This document shows positions 1 through 10,456 of a stretch of DNA of 64,000 nucleotides, one piece after another. A program made the translations under genes and the position numbers. The notes beneath the pieces are model-generated. The model saw only the letters and a program-made list of their open reading frames with translations, had not been told where the DNA came from and did not search any database. The stretch's first letter is position 1, and each line of letters opens with the position of its first letter. This DNA comes from Nitrosomonadales bacterium (GTDB taxonomy: Bacteria; Pseudomonadota; Gammaproteobacteria; Burkholderiales; Gallionellaceae): NCBI GenBank assembly GCA_016177795.1, contig JACOUM010000010.1, forward strand, positions 124,001-188,000, written 5' to 3'.

Positions 1-1
1 G

Positions 2-754
<753 letters not shown>

Positions 755-769
755 CACCAACCTGAAATT

Positions 770-1324
770 GTGACTGCTATCGCATGTCTTGGTTGGGGTT
801 CCCTTGTTTGGGATCCACGCAACTTACCTATTCAGCGCAATTGGTTTGATGACGGACCTCTCATTCACGTTGAGTTTGCGCGTCAATCGGATGATGGTCG
901 AATCACTCTTGTCCTTGAACCATCCGCCAGCCCTGTCCGTTCTCTCTGGGCAATGATGGATACCACGGAAATGGGTGCTGCGCGCGAAGCGCTCCGCCAA
1001 CGTGAAGGTATTCCGCCGAACGGGATAAATCGTATCGGTAGCTGGTCTGTCGGCGAAGCATCGCCAGATTTGGTGGTCGGGCTTCCTGAATGGGCACATG
1101 CGAGAGGGGTACATGGTGTCGTATGGACTGCACTTCCGCCGAAGTTCGATAGGATTGAAAAGACACCAACAGAAGAGCAAGTTGTTCAATATCTTAGCGG
1201 TCTAACCGGAGCAAAGCGTGATACTGCTGAACGCTACGTTCGGTTTGCGCCTCGGCAAATCGATACCGCGTACCGCCGTCGTATCGAAGCCGCACTTCAA
1301 TGGACGCCACGAGAAGCTGTGTAA
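770..1324 (+). CDS. putative gamma-glutamylcyclotransferase-like fold protein
   Basis: 184-aa ORF with GTG start; N-terminal [12 protein letters not shown] resembles the YGSL-type motif of GGCT/ChaC-like proteins. Confidence 0.6.
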   Translation: MTAIACLGWGSLVWDPRNLPIQRNWFDDGPLIHVEFARQSDDGRITLVLEPSASPVRSLWAMMDTTEMGAAREALRQREGIPPNGINRIGSWSVGEASPDLVVGLPEWAHARGVHGVVWTALPPKFDRIEKTPTEEQVVQYLSGLTGAKRDTAERYVRFAPRQIDTAYRRRIEAALQWTPREAV

Positions 1325-1339
1325 GTGTAGAGTGTAGCG

Positions 1340-1600
1340 ATACCCATCGAAAACCGCCGGGGGTAGCCCGGCAGCTAGTTACTTTTCTTGTCTTGCCAAG
1401 AAAAGTAACCAAAAGAAATCGCCCCCGGTTTGCCGCCGCTGCGCGGTTCCCTGCGTTGCTCGGCCGGTCAGGCGGCTGCGGAACTCGCGCTGCGCGCTCA
1501 GACAGTCCTCGCCGACATCCCCTGACCGTCCTCCGCTACTCGGCGGCGCACAGGGGAAAATGAAATGCGGTTTTGTGTGCGCTGCGCGCACGTTTTTTTT
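1340..1600. repeat. intergenic repeat-like segment with a perfect 13-bp inverted repeat (GTTACTTTTCTTG/CAAGAAAAGTAAC)
   Basis: Non-coding segment between convergent genes; inverted repeat at 1378-1390/1397-1409. Confidence 0.6.
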
Positions 1601-1604
1601 GGCC

Positions 1605-2303
1605 CTACGCCAAATCAAACAGCAACACCTCCGCATCTTTCCCCGCCTGAAGACTGACGCGCGCATCATCGATATACATCAGCGCATCGCCCGCGACCAG
1701 TTCATGGCCGTTGGCCTGCAGGCTGCCGCGCGCGACATGCAGGTAGATTCTGCGTCCGGCGGCGATGGGATAGTCGAGAGTCTCTGACCCGTCCAGCAGC
1801 GCCGCCGACAGCCGCGCATCCTGGTGGATGAGCAGCGAGCCGCCTGCCGCATCGGGCGAGACCAGCAGGCACCAGCGCCCGCGCTTTGCCTCTTCCGGGA
1901 AGATTTTCTGCCAGTAGCCCGGTTCCAGCCCCTGTTCGTCCGGCAGGATCCAGATCTGCAGCAGGTGCACCGCTTCGCTGTCTGACGGATTGAATTCGCT
2001 GTGCTGCACGCCGCTGCCGGCGCGCATCAGTTGTATCTCGCCGGCATGGATGTCCTCGCCGTTGCCCATGCTGTCGCGGTGGCGCAGGCAGCCGGAGAGG
2101 ATGCAGGTGACGATCTCCATGTCGCGGTGGCCGTGCGTATCGAAGCCTGCGCCGGGCTGCACGATGTCTTCGTTGATGACGCGCAGCGCGCCGAAGTGCA
2201 TGTGGGCGGGGTCGTGGTAGTCGGCGAAGGAGAAGCTGTGCCAGCTTTCCAGCCAGCCGTGGTGCGCGTGACCGCGCGCATTTGCTTTGCGTAATGTGAT
2301 CAT
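1605..2303 (-). CDS. pirin family protein
   Basis: HGWLESWHSFSFADYHDPAHMHFGALRVINED...HGHRDMEIVT pirin N-domain; ATG at 2303 preferred over the longer ORF. Confidence 0.93.
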   Translation of the reverse strand: MITLRKANARGHAHHGWLESWHSFSFADYHDPAHMHFGALRVINEDIVQPGAGFDTHGHRDMEIVTCILSGCLRHRDSMGNGEDIHAGEIQLMRAGSGVQHSEFNPSDSEAVHLLQIWILPDEQGLEPGYWQKIFPEEAKRGRWCLLVSPDAAGGSLLIHQDARLSAALLDGSETLDYPIAAGRRIYLHVARGSLQANGHELVAGDALMYIDDARVSLQAGKDAEVLLFDLA

Positions 2304-2364
2304 GGGCTCCCTGCAAAAATCTGCCTGAGTTAAAAGGGGAATCGCTTTTCGGCTTGTTTCGTAA

Positions 2365-2973
2365 TCAACCCGCCAGCAGTACTTCCACCGCTGCGATGTC
2401 CGCATGCGTCTCCGGGTGGCGGCTGCCGCTGTGGTGGGCGTTCTCGGGCAAGACGATGATGTGGGTCTGCACGCCGGATTCGCCGGTCAGCGTGTAGCTC
2501 GGCACGGTTCCTTCATGCCCGCCCAGCCGTACTTTCCATTCACCGTCTTCGAAAGCGATGTTGTGCCTGAGCAGGAATAGCAGCACGGCTTTGGTGTCGT
2601 CGGAAAACAGCATCAGATTGATGTCCGAATGCTCGCCCGCCGTGCCGCTCAACACCGAGCCGGTCAGGTAGGGGTGAAACTCTGCCAGCAGGCGCATGGT
2701 GGCGAGCGCTTCTTCGCGCAACTGACGCAGGATGCCGGGATGGCTATCGCGCTGGTAGAGCGCGCGGTAGCTGTGCAGCGCGTCATCCACTTCCTGGTTG
2801 CTGGGCAGGTGGTGCGTGTCCTCTGCACCCAGCTGCCGCGCCGCTTTGCGTTTGGCAAAAGCGTGGTCGGTGATGCCGTCCTCGGCCATTAACCTGGCGG
2901 CTTGATGTGCCAATTGCTCGCGCATCAGGTCGCGTTTGTGGGCATGATTCCGGGACGCATGTTCTTTGGTCAT
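2365..2973 (-). CDS. putative nucleotidyltransferase-fold protein
   Basis: 202-aa ORF; GSVLSGTAGEHSDINLMLFSDD resembles the GS...D.D strand-turn of nucleotidyltransferases. Confidence 0.55.
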   Translation of the reverse strand: MTKEHASRNHAHKRDLMREQLAHQAARLMAEDGITDHAFAKRKAARQLGAEDTHHLPSNQEVDDALHSYRALYQRDSHPGILRQLREEALATMRLLAEFHPYLTGSVLSGTAGEHSDINLMLFSDDTKAVLLFLLRHNIAFEDGEWKVRLGGHEGTVPSYTLTGESGVQTHIIVLPENAHHSGSRHPETHADIAAVEVLLAG

Positions 2974-2981
2974 TTTGAGGG

Positions 2982-5294
2982 TCAGAGCAGTTGGTCTTTG
3001 ATGGCGTCCACCGGTTTGCTTGCCTCATCTGGCGCCTGCGGCAAAGTTTGCTCGGGAGGAATATTTTCCTGGTAGAAATACTCGATCAGCGAGCTGTTTG
3101 CATCGCGAAACCCCTCCTCGTTGATACTCACGGCGGCCATATTTTCCGGCATGGTGTAAACGGCTTGCGGCACGTCCTTGAGCATTTTCTCCATGTAGCT
3201 CATCCAGATTGGCAGGGCTGCGCCGCCGCCGGTTTCCTTGTCGCCCAGGCTGCGCGGCTGGTCGAAACCCATCCAGGCAATGCCGACCAGGGTAGGTTGA
3301 AACCCGCAGAACCAGGCATCCATCGAATCGCTGGTTGTGCCCGTCTTGCCTGCCAAGTCCTCGCGGCCAAGCTGCATGGCGCGAATGGCCGTGCCTTGTC
3401 TTATCACGTCCTGCATCATATTGACCATGGTGAAGGCGTTGCGCACATCAATGACCCGGCCTGCATCTTCGCCCGCTACGGTTGGTTTGGCTTTGAAAAG
3501 TACATTGCCTTGCGAATCTTCAATGCGCTGGATGAAGTAAGGCGTGACGCGAAATCCGCCGTTGGCAAATACTGAATAACCGGTCAATAGTTGCAGGGGG
3601 GTGGCGGAACCGGCTCCCAGCGCCATGGTGAGGTAGGGCGGATGCCTTGCGGCATCGAAACCGAACTTGGTCAGGTAGTCCTGTGCATATTGCGGTGCGA
3701 TGGATTGCAGAATGCGTATGGAAACCAGGTTCTTCGATTTGGTCAGGCCCTGCCGCATGCGCATCGGTCCTTCAAAGTTCCCGTCGTAATTTTTCGGTTC
3801 CCACGGTTCGCTGCCTGTCTGTGAAGCATCGAACAGCAGCGGCGCGTCATTGATCAGTGTCGCGGGTGTGAAGCCTTTTTCCAGCGCTGCCGAATAAATA
3901 AAGGGTTTAAGGCTCGATCCCGGCTGACGCCAGGCCTGTGTAACCCGGTTGAACTGGTTGCGGTTGAAATCAAAACCGCCAATAAGCGCATAGATTGCGC
4001 CGTCGCGCGGATTACCGGAAACGAAAGCGGCTTCCACCTGGGGAAGTTGGCTTATCTGCCAAATGCCCTTCTCGTCCTTTTGCAGCCGTATGATGGAACC
4101 GGCACGAATACGCTGATTCAAGGCGATCTTGCCCCCCAGCGCACGTTGTGCAAAACGCAACCCCTCACCCCTGACTTCCGCAACTTCTCCACCCTTGCAA
4201 TAGGCGCGAACCAGCCTGGACGAGGCTGCCAGCACCACGGCAGGTTTCAGGTCATTATTGTCGGCAACCTCCTGCAACGCCTCTTCAAGATATTCCTCGC
4301 CGCTACCCTTTTTCAGGTCAACAAAGCCCTCCGGTCCACGGTAGCCATGACGCCGGTCATACTCCAGTACGCCTATCCGGACGGACTGATAGGCGGCCAG
4401 CTGGTCCTGCTGCCGAATGGTGGTATACACCCTGAGACCTTGCGTGTAAGCGTCTTCCTGGTACTTCTCATAGACGGCCTGACGAACCATTTCGGAGATA
4501 TGGTCGGATTTGGTGCCAGACTCCTGGTTGCCGCGCCTGGTCGAAATAGGTTGCTGTTGTGCGAGCCGGAATTGCTCGTCATTGATAAAGTGCAACTCAT
4601 GCATGCGGCGCAAAACATAAAGCTGGCGCAACTTCGCCCGCTTGGGATTAACAACAGGGTTGTATGAAGAGGGTGCCTTGGGCAGTCCGGCGAGCATGGC
4701 GGCCTCTGCAACGGTGACTTGGCTGAGCGGTTTGCCAAAGTAAATCTGGGCTGCTGTAGCAAAGCCATAGGCGCGCTGGCCAAGATAAATCTGGTTGAAG
4801 TAAAGCTGAAGAATCTCGTCTTTGCTCAAATTGTGCTCGATCTTGAAAGCGAGCAGCACTTCGTTGAATTTGCGCGTCATGGTCTTTTCCTTGGAAAGGA
4901 AAAAATTGCGCGCCACCTGCATGGTAATGGTGCTTGCACCCTGTTTCGCGCCACCGGAGGCGAAGTTGGAGATTGCTGCTCGCAGCACGCCCATGTAATC
5001 TACGCCGCCGTGCTCGTAAAACCGGTCATCTTCGGCAGCAAGAACGGCGTTTTTCATCACTCCCGGTACCTCGGAAATTTTGACCAGCACCCGGCGTTCC
5101 TCGCCAAACTCGCTGAGCAGCATGCCTTCCGCGCTGTAAATGCGCAGCGGCATTTTCGGGTGATAGTCAACAAGCGCGTCCAGCGAAGGCAGGGTTGGAT
5201 AAGCCAGCATAACCGCCAAGCCGAGCAGTATGACCGGAAGCAACGGCAAGATTGATATGATGAGAACCGGGAAAAGCAAACGACGGGAAGGCAT
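2982..5294 (-). CDS. mrcA: penicillin-binding protein 1A (transglycosylase/transpeptidase)
   Basis: AAEDDRFYEHGGVD, GASTITMQVARNFFL, QPGSSLKPFIYSAAL, AGKTGTTSDSMDAWF motifs. Confidence 0.96.
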   Translation of the reverse strand: MPSRRLLFPVLIISILPLLPVILLGLAVMLAYPTLPSLDALVDYHPKMPLRIYSAEGMLLSEFGEERRVLVKISEVPGVMKNAVLAAEDDRFYEHGGVDYMGVLRAAISNFASGGAKQGASTITMQVARNFFLSKEKTMTRKFNEVLLAFKIEHNLSKDEILQLYFNQIYLGQRAYGFATAAQIYFGKPLSQVTVAEAAMLAGLPKAPSSYNPVVNPKRAKLRQLYVLRRMHELHFINDEQFRLAQQQPISTRRGNQESGTKSDHISEMVRQAVYEKYQEDAYTQGLRVYTTIRQQDQLAAYQSVRIGVLEYDRRHGYRGPEGFVDLKKGSGEEYLEEALQEVADNNDLKPAVVLAASSRLVRAYCKGGEVAEVRGEGLRFAQRALGGKIALNQRIRAGSIIRLQKDEKGIWQISQLPQVEAAFVSGNPRDGAIYALIGGFDFNRNQFNRVTQAWRQPGSSLKPFIYSAALEKGFTPATLINDAPLLFDASQTGSEPWEPKNYDGNFEGPMRMRQGLTKSKNLVSIRILQSIAPQYAQDYLTKFGFDAARHPPYLTMALGAGSATPLQLLTGYSVFANGGFRVTPYFIQRIEDSQGNVLFKAKPTVAGEDAGRVIDVRNAFTMVNMMQDVIRQGTAIRAMQLGREDLAGKTGTTSDSMDAWFCGFQPTLVGIAWMGFDQPRSLGDKETGGGAALPIWMSYMEKMLKDVPQAVYTMPENMAAVSINEEGFRDANSSLIEYFYQENIPPEQTLPQAPDEASKPVDAIKDQLL

Positions 5295-5387
5295 GTACAG
5301 TTGTCCGAAAAGGAATAATGATGATAAGGTGCACCGGTTGGCGAAATTATATCGGCTCTGCGCGGATAAATAACCCCTAAAAATAGC

Positions 5388-5416
5388 TTTACACGATTTA
5401 TAGTTATTGCTAGGAT
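5388..5416 (+). promoter_or_regulatory. putative sigma70 promoter of pilMNOPQ
   Basis: TTTACA-17 bp-TAGGAT with TGC extended -10, about 37 bp upstream of pilM ATG. Confidence 0.6.
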
Positions 5417-5452
5417 TTAATCCACTTTATACAAAAGAGCTCTAAACGGCCT

Positions 5453-6553
5453 ATGCTTAAAGCAAATTTTGACATCCCGTTGGACTTTCTGACAACTAAA
5501 ACTCCACCCTTGATAGGTGTGGATATCAGTTCGTCGTCAGTCAAGATGGTTGAATTTGGCGAGCTACCCAAAAAAGGCGGGTACATTGTAGAGCGTTATG
5601 CCATCGAACCGCTACCAAAAGACGCCATCACCGACGGAAGCATCAACAATCTTGATGCTGTTGCCGAAACTCTTCAGCGTGCCTGGAAACGGCTGGGCAG
5701 CCGTATCAAAAATATCAGTCTGGCGCTTCCTGCGGCGGCGGTCATCACCAAAAAAATTCTTCTGCCGGCTGGTATGCGTGAGGAAGACCTGGAATATCAG
5801 GTCGAGTCGGAAGCGAACCAGTATATCCCGTTTGCGCTTGAGGAAGTTAACCTGGATTTTCAGGTCATCGGGCCGGCTCCCGGCAACCCTGATGAGATTG
5901 AGGTATTGCTGGCGGCCTCGCGCAAGGCAAATGTCGAGGATCGGGTTGCGGCGGCTCAATCGGCGGGTTTGCGAGCGCTGGTTGTTGATGTTGAACCCTA
6001 TGCGGCTGAGGCGGCCTTTGAGCAGATTAGTGCCCAGTTGCCGGATGGCGCGGTGGACAAGTGCGTGGCCTTGGTCGATATAGGCTCAAACGTGATGAAT
6101 GTCAATGTGCTGCGCAACGGGCAGTCGGTCTATTCAAGGGACCAGCAGATCGGCGGCAACCAGTTGACGCAGCAGATTCAGGGAGTATTTGGCCTGTCAG
6201 CCGAAGAGGCTGAGTCGGCCAAGCGCAATGGCGGATTGCCGGATAACTATGAGAGCGATGTACTGTCGCCTTTCCGCGAAAGCGTAGTAATGGAAATCGC
6301 GCGCGCATTGCAGTTCTTTTTTACTTCGACGCAATACAACGAGGTGGATTACATTGTGCTGGCAGGCGGGTGTGCGGTATTGCCCGGCTTGGATGATGCG
6401 GTGGCGACCCGAACCCAGGTGAGCACCATGGTGGCGAACCCTTTTGCCTTGATGACGCTATCGAGCCGCATCAAGCCGCGCCAGTTGCAGACTGATGCGC
6501 CGTCCCTGATTATCGCCTGCGGGCTGGCGATGCGGAGGTTTGATCCGTCATGA
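5453..6553 (+). CDS. pilM: type IV pilus assembly ATPase-like protein PilM
   Basis: PPLIGVDISSSSVKMVE...; first gene of pilMNOPQ. Confidence 0.97.
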   Translation: MLKANFDIPLDFLTTKTPPLIGVDISSSSVKMVEFGELPKKGGYIVERYAIEPLPKDAITDGSINNLDAVAETLQRAWKRLGSRIKNISLALPAAAVITKKILLPAGMREEDLEYQVESEANQYIPFALEEVNLDFQVIGPAPGNPDEIEVLLAASRKANVEDRVAAAQSAGLRALVVDVEPYAAEAAFEQISAQLPDGAVDKCVALVDIGSNVMNVNVLRNGQSVYSRDQQIGGNQLTQQIQGVFGLSAEEAESAKRNGGLPDNYESDVLSPFRESVVMEIARALQFFFTSTQYNEVDYIVLAGGCAVLPGLDDAVATRTQVSTMVANPFALMTLSSRIKPRQLQTDAPSLIIACGLAMRRFDPS

Positions 6554-7149
6554 TACGCATAAATCTATTGCCGCATCGCGCAGAAAAGCGTCGCGCCCGC
6601 CTGATTCAGTTTGCTGCGTTGGCTTTTATTTCCGTGGTGTTGGGAGCGTTGCTGGTTGGATTTGTTCACGTGGCGATTGCCACGCAAATATCCTATCAGG
6701 AGGGGCGCAACGGATACCTGATACAGGAAATCGCAGTTCTCGATAAACAAATCGATGAAATCAGGAAGCTGCGCGAACAAACGCAGTCTTTGCTGGTGCG
6801 CAAGGATGCCGTGGAAAAGTTGCAAAGCGACCGCTCCGATGTGGTGCATCTGCTGGATCAGATGTTGCGTATCCTGCCGGATGGCGTTTACCTCAAAACA
6901 CTCAAACAGACCGGCAATAAAATCAATCTGGCCGGCTACGCTCAATCCAATGCGCGCATTTCCACGTTGATGAGAGCGGTTGAAGACTCACCTTGGCTGG
7001 ATTCGCCTGCACTGGTGGAAATACGTGCTTCCAGCGCGGGCGGCGCGCGCGTAAGTGAGTTTACGCTGACGTTCAACTTGACCAAGGCCAAGGAAGCGGA
7101 TGCGGCCAAGCCTGTTAAATCTGCCAAACCTGCCGGTGCGAAGGGGTGA
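6550..7149 (+). CDS. pilN: type IV pilus assembly protein PilN
   Basis: MIRINLLPHRAEKRR start; overlaps pilM stop; synteny. Confidence 0.96.
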   Translation: MIRINLLPHRAEKRRARLIQFAALAFISVVLGALLVGFVHVAIATQISYQEGRNGYLIQEIAVLDKQIDEIRKLREQTQSLLVRKDAVEKLQSDRSDVVHLLDQMLRILPDGVYLKTLKQTGNKINLAGYAQSNARISTLMRAVEDSPWLDSPALVEIRASSAGGARVSEFTLTFNLTKAKEADAAKPVKSAKPAGAKG

Positions 7150-7799
7150 GTGCCATGATAAAATTGGACGATTTCAAGAATCTGAACCCCAAGGATCCGG
7201 GAGCATGGCCATGGCTGGTAAAGATCGTTGTTTTTGTAGCGCTGTTTACCGGAGTTGTTGCAGTTGGTGCACTGTTTGACTGGCAGGATCAGTGGGATAG
7301 TTTGGGCAGGGCCAAGCAGGAAGAAGAGAAGCTCAGGGAGACTTTTCTTGTCAAAAAGCAACAGGCAATCAACCTGGACCTGATCCGGAAGCAGTTGACC
7401 GAGACGCAGGAGTCCTTTGGCGCATTGCTCAAGCAATTACCCAGCAAATCGGAAATGGATGCGTTGCTGACGGACATTAATCAGGCAGGCTTGGGCCGCG
7501 GCTTGCAATTTGAATTATTCCGCCCGGGCGGTGAAAGAATGGTTGGCTCTTTTGCCGAGCAGCCGATCATCATCAAAGTAACGGGCAACTATGACGACAT
7601 CGGGAAATTCTCCAGTGACATCGCGATGTTGCCGCGTATCGTCACGCTTCACGATATAGCGATAAGTCCGGTTGGCGGAAAATCATCCGCAGACGCAAGA
7701 TTGTCTCTGGATGCGATAGCGAAAACTTTCCGTTATCTGGATGAGGAAGAAATGGCCGCGCAGAAGAAAGCCGCATCTGCGAAGGGGAAGAGAAAATGA
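7146..7799 (+). CDS. pilO: type IV pilus assembly protein PilO
   Basis: Synteny, single N-terminal TM, LLKQLPSKSEMDALLTDINQAG motif. Confidence 0.96.
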   Translation: MSAMIKLDDFKNLNPKDPGAWPWLVKIVVFVALFTGVVAVGALFDWQDQWDSLGRAKQEEEKLRETFLVKKQQAINLDLIRKQLTETQESFGALLKQLPSKSEMDALLTDINQAGLGRGLQFELFRPGGERMVGSFAEQPIIIKVTGNYDDIGKFSSDIAMLPRIVTLHDIAISPVGGKSSADARLSLDAIAKTFRYLDEEEMAAQKKAASAKGKRK

Positions 7800-8302
7800 A
7801 GCTAGTCTACTTATTGCTGGTTTCGATATTGTTGACGGGGTGTGGCGGCGAAGAATTTCAGGATCTGCGTGATTTTGTCAAGAATTCCGGCGCGGATATG
7901 CGCGGCAAGATTCCGCCGCCGCCCGAGGTAAAGCCGTATGAGCCTTTTGTTTATGATAATGAAGCCAATCTGCCGGATCCGTTCAAGCCGCGAAAACCGG
8001 ATTTGCGTTCCGGTCGTGGCGGAATAAATCAACCTGATCTGGAGCGCCCCAAAGAAGCGCTGGAAGAATTTCCGCTCGAAAATCTCAAGATGGTTGGTTA
8101 TCTGTTCCAGAATAAAATCGGTTATGCCGTGATTCGCGCTCCGGACGGCAAATTGCATCGTATCAAAGCAGGCAACTACATCGGATTGAATTTTGGTTTG
8201 ATCAAGGAAATTACCGAGACGGAAGTGATCGTTAAAGAGGTAGTGCAAGACAGCGCCGGTGACTGGTCTGATCGCGTAAGCAGCCTGCAATTACTTGAGT
8301 GA
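7796..8302 (+). CDS. pilP: type IV pilus lipoprotein PilP
   Basis: Lipobox LLTGCG; KMVGYLFQNKIGYAVIRAPDG...HRIKAGNYIGLNFG. Confidence 0.96.
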   Translation: MKLVYLLLVSILLTGCGGEEFQDLRDFVKNSGADMRGKIPPPPEVKPYEPFVYDNEANLPDPFKPRKPDLRSGRGGINQPDLERPKEALEEFPLENLKMVGYLFQNKIGYAVIRAPDGKLHRIKAGNYIGLNFGLIKEITETEVIVKEVVQDSAGDWSDRVSSLQLLE

Positions 8303-8317
8303 TTTAGGAGTGGGACA

Positions 8318-10384
8318 ATGAGACAATTTGATAGCATGACCAAGAGCATGGCCCGATTGCTGGGGCTATTTGTCGTTTTCGGCATGTTGGGTATGCAGGC
8401 GCAAGCGGGCGAGCAGAACAGCATCATCTCGCTGAATGCCAGCAGCGCAGGCGACGGAACAACCGTCATCAAGGTCGAGCTGGCGCAGCCGCTGGCAAAT
8501 GTTCCGGCAGGTTTTACCATCAATACCCCGCCGCGCATTGCGCTTGATTTTCCCAATACCACAAACGGACTGGGCAAATCGGTCCAGGATTTTGCCGAGG
8601 GAGATTTGCGCAGCGCCAATATCGTTCAGGCGGGAGCACGCACGCGTCTGGTGATCAACTTGGCCCGGATGCTCGCCTATGACACCAGGATCGATGGCAA
8701 CAGCTTGTTGATTACTTTGCAGGGCAAAACGGCTGATCAGGCAGCAGCCAGCAGCGTTTCGCGCTTTGCCGGGGCAAAACAGGGCACGCAAAAGTATACC
8801 TTGCGCGATATTGATTTCCGCCGCGGCAATAATGGCGAGGGCCGCGTTCAGGTTGACCTTTCCGATCCCGGCATTGGCATCGACATCCGCCAGCAAGGGA
8901 CTATGCTGCTCGTCGATTTCCTCAACACCGGCCTGCCGCGCAATCTGCAGCGCAAACTGGACGTGGTTGATTTTGCCACGCCCGTGCAAGGGGTGGACAC
9001 CTTTGCGCAGGGCGACAACGTGCGCATGACGATCGAGCCAAAAGGAATGTGGGAGTACGCCGCCTATCAGACCGACAACAAGTTTATCGTCGAAGTGAAG
9101 CCGGTTGTCGAAGATCCCAACAAGCTGTCGAAAAGCGGCCAGACGGGTTATGCGGGCGAGAAGCTGACGCTCAACTTCCAGAGGATTGATGTTCGTGAGG
9201 CGCTGAGCGTGATTGCCGATTTCACCGAATTGAATATGGTGATCAGTGATACCGTGAGTGGCAATATCACCCTGCGTTTGAAGGATGTCCCATGGGATCA
9301 GGCGCTGGATATCATTTTGCAGAGCCGCGGGCTGGATATGCGCAAAAACGGCAATGTGATTCAGGTCGCACCCCGTGAAGAAATTGCCGCCAAGGAAAAG
9401 ATCAGTCTGGCTGCGCGCCAGGAAATTTCTGACCTGGAAGAATTACGCACGGAAAGTTTCCATCTGAGCTATCAGAAAGGCGATGCGATAGTTAATTTGT
9501 TGACCAATGACAAGCAACGCATTCTTTCCAAGCGTGGCAGCGCGGTGGTGGACCAGCGCACCAACACTTTATTCCTTCAGGACACACCGTCACGTCTGGA
9601 AGAGGCGCGTAAACTGATCCAGCAGATTGATGTGCCGGTGCGTCAGGTGATGATTGAGGCGCGCTTTGTCTCGGCAACTGACGATTTCAACCGGACTTTG
9701 GGCGGTAAATTGGGTTACACCGCCCCTGCAGTGGCCGCGGGTGCAGGTTTTGCTATTGGAGGAAATACGCCAACGGCAACGCGGGCAGCCATCGGGGGTA
9801 ATGTGAATTTGCCGGGTGCCGCCACCGGGACGGGCGGGCTGACACTTTCGCTGTTTAACCCGGCGGCAACCAAGGTACTGACGCTGGAGCTGACTGCATC
9901 AGAGCTGGACGGCAGAACCAAAAACATAGCCAGCCCCCGTGTAGTGACTGCTGATAAAACCCAGGCAAAAATCTCGGCAGGTACACAGATACCATATCAG
10001 CAGGCATCCAGCAGCGGCGCAACGGCCGTTGCATTCAAGGACGCGACGCTGAGTCTGACGGTAACGCCGCAAATTTCGCCGGATGACAACATAGACATGA
10101 AGCTGGATGTTAATCAGGACACGGTAGGCGCCATATATGGCGGCGTGCCAAGCATCAATACCAAGCAGGTGAGTACGCAGGTGATGGTGGAGAATGGCGG
10201 CACGGTGGTAATTGGCGGTGTATTTACCCAGGATGTCTCGGATTCAACGCAGAAGGTTCCTCTGTTGGGCGATGTGCCCGTGCTTGGCTGGTTATTCAAG
10301 AACAACGTCAAGAGCGACACCAAGTCCGAGTTGCTGATCTTTATTACACCCAAGATCATGAAAGATGCGCTGAATTTGCGTTAA
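8318..10384 (+). CDS. pilQ: type IV pilus secretin PilQ
   Basis: AMIN domains, STN/secretin motifs VPWDQALDIILQ, VPLLGDVPVLGWLFK. Confidence 0.97.
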   Translation: MRQFDSMTKSMARLLGLFVVFGMLGMQAQAGEQNSIISLNASSAGDGTTVIKVELAQPLANVPAGFTINTPPRIALDFPNTTNGLGKSVQDFAEGDLRSANIVQAGARTRLVINLARMLAYDTRIDGNSLLITLQGKTADQAAASSVSRFAGAKQGTQKYTLRDIDFRRGNNGEGRVQVDLSDPGIGIDIRQQGTMLLVDFLNTGLPRNLQRKLDVVDFATPVQGVDTFAQGDNVRMTIEPKGMWEYAAYQTDNKFIVEVKPVVEDPNKLSKSGQTGYAGEKLTLNFQRIDVREALSVIADFTELNMVISDTVSGNITLRLKDVPWDQALDIILQSRGLDMRKNGNVIQVAPREEIAAKEKISLAARQEISDLEELRTESFHLSYQKGDAIVNLLTNDKQRILSKRGSAVVDQRTNTLFLQDTPSRLEEARKLIQQIDVPVRQVMIEARFVSATDDFNRTLGGKLGYTAPAVAAGAGFAIGGNTPTATRAAIGGNVNLPGAATGTGGLTLSLFNPAATKVLTLELTASELDGRTKNIASPRVVTADKTQAKISAGTQIPYQQASSSGATAVAFKDATLSLTVTPQISPDDNIDMKLDVNQDTVGAIYGGVPSINTKQVSTQVMVENGGTVVIGGVFTQDVSDSTQKVPLLGDVPVLGWLFKNNVKSDTKSELLIFITPKIMKDALNLR

Positions 10385-10401
10385 GGCCGTTGGCTGCTTC
10401 G

Positions 10402-10438
10402 ACAAAAGCCCGGCAGAGTCCGGGCTTTTGTTTTTTTA
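10402..10438 (+). terminator. rho-independent terminator after pilQ
   Basis: Perfect 12-bp stem ACAAAAGCCCGG/CCGGGCTTTTGT, 6-nt loop, then T-tract. Confidence 0.88.
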
Positions 10439-10456
10439 TCGTTTACAATGCGCGGC

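Noticed and set aside
1300-1669. Short ORFs on both strands across the 1340-1600 segment
   Set aside because: Lie in repeat-like non-coding DNA; no RBS or protein features.
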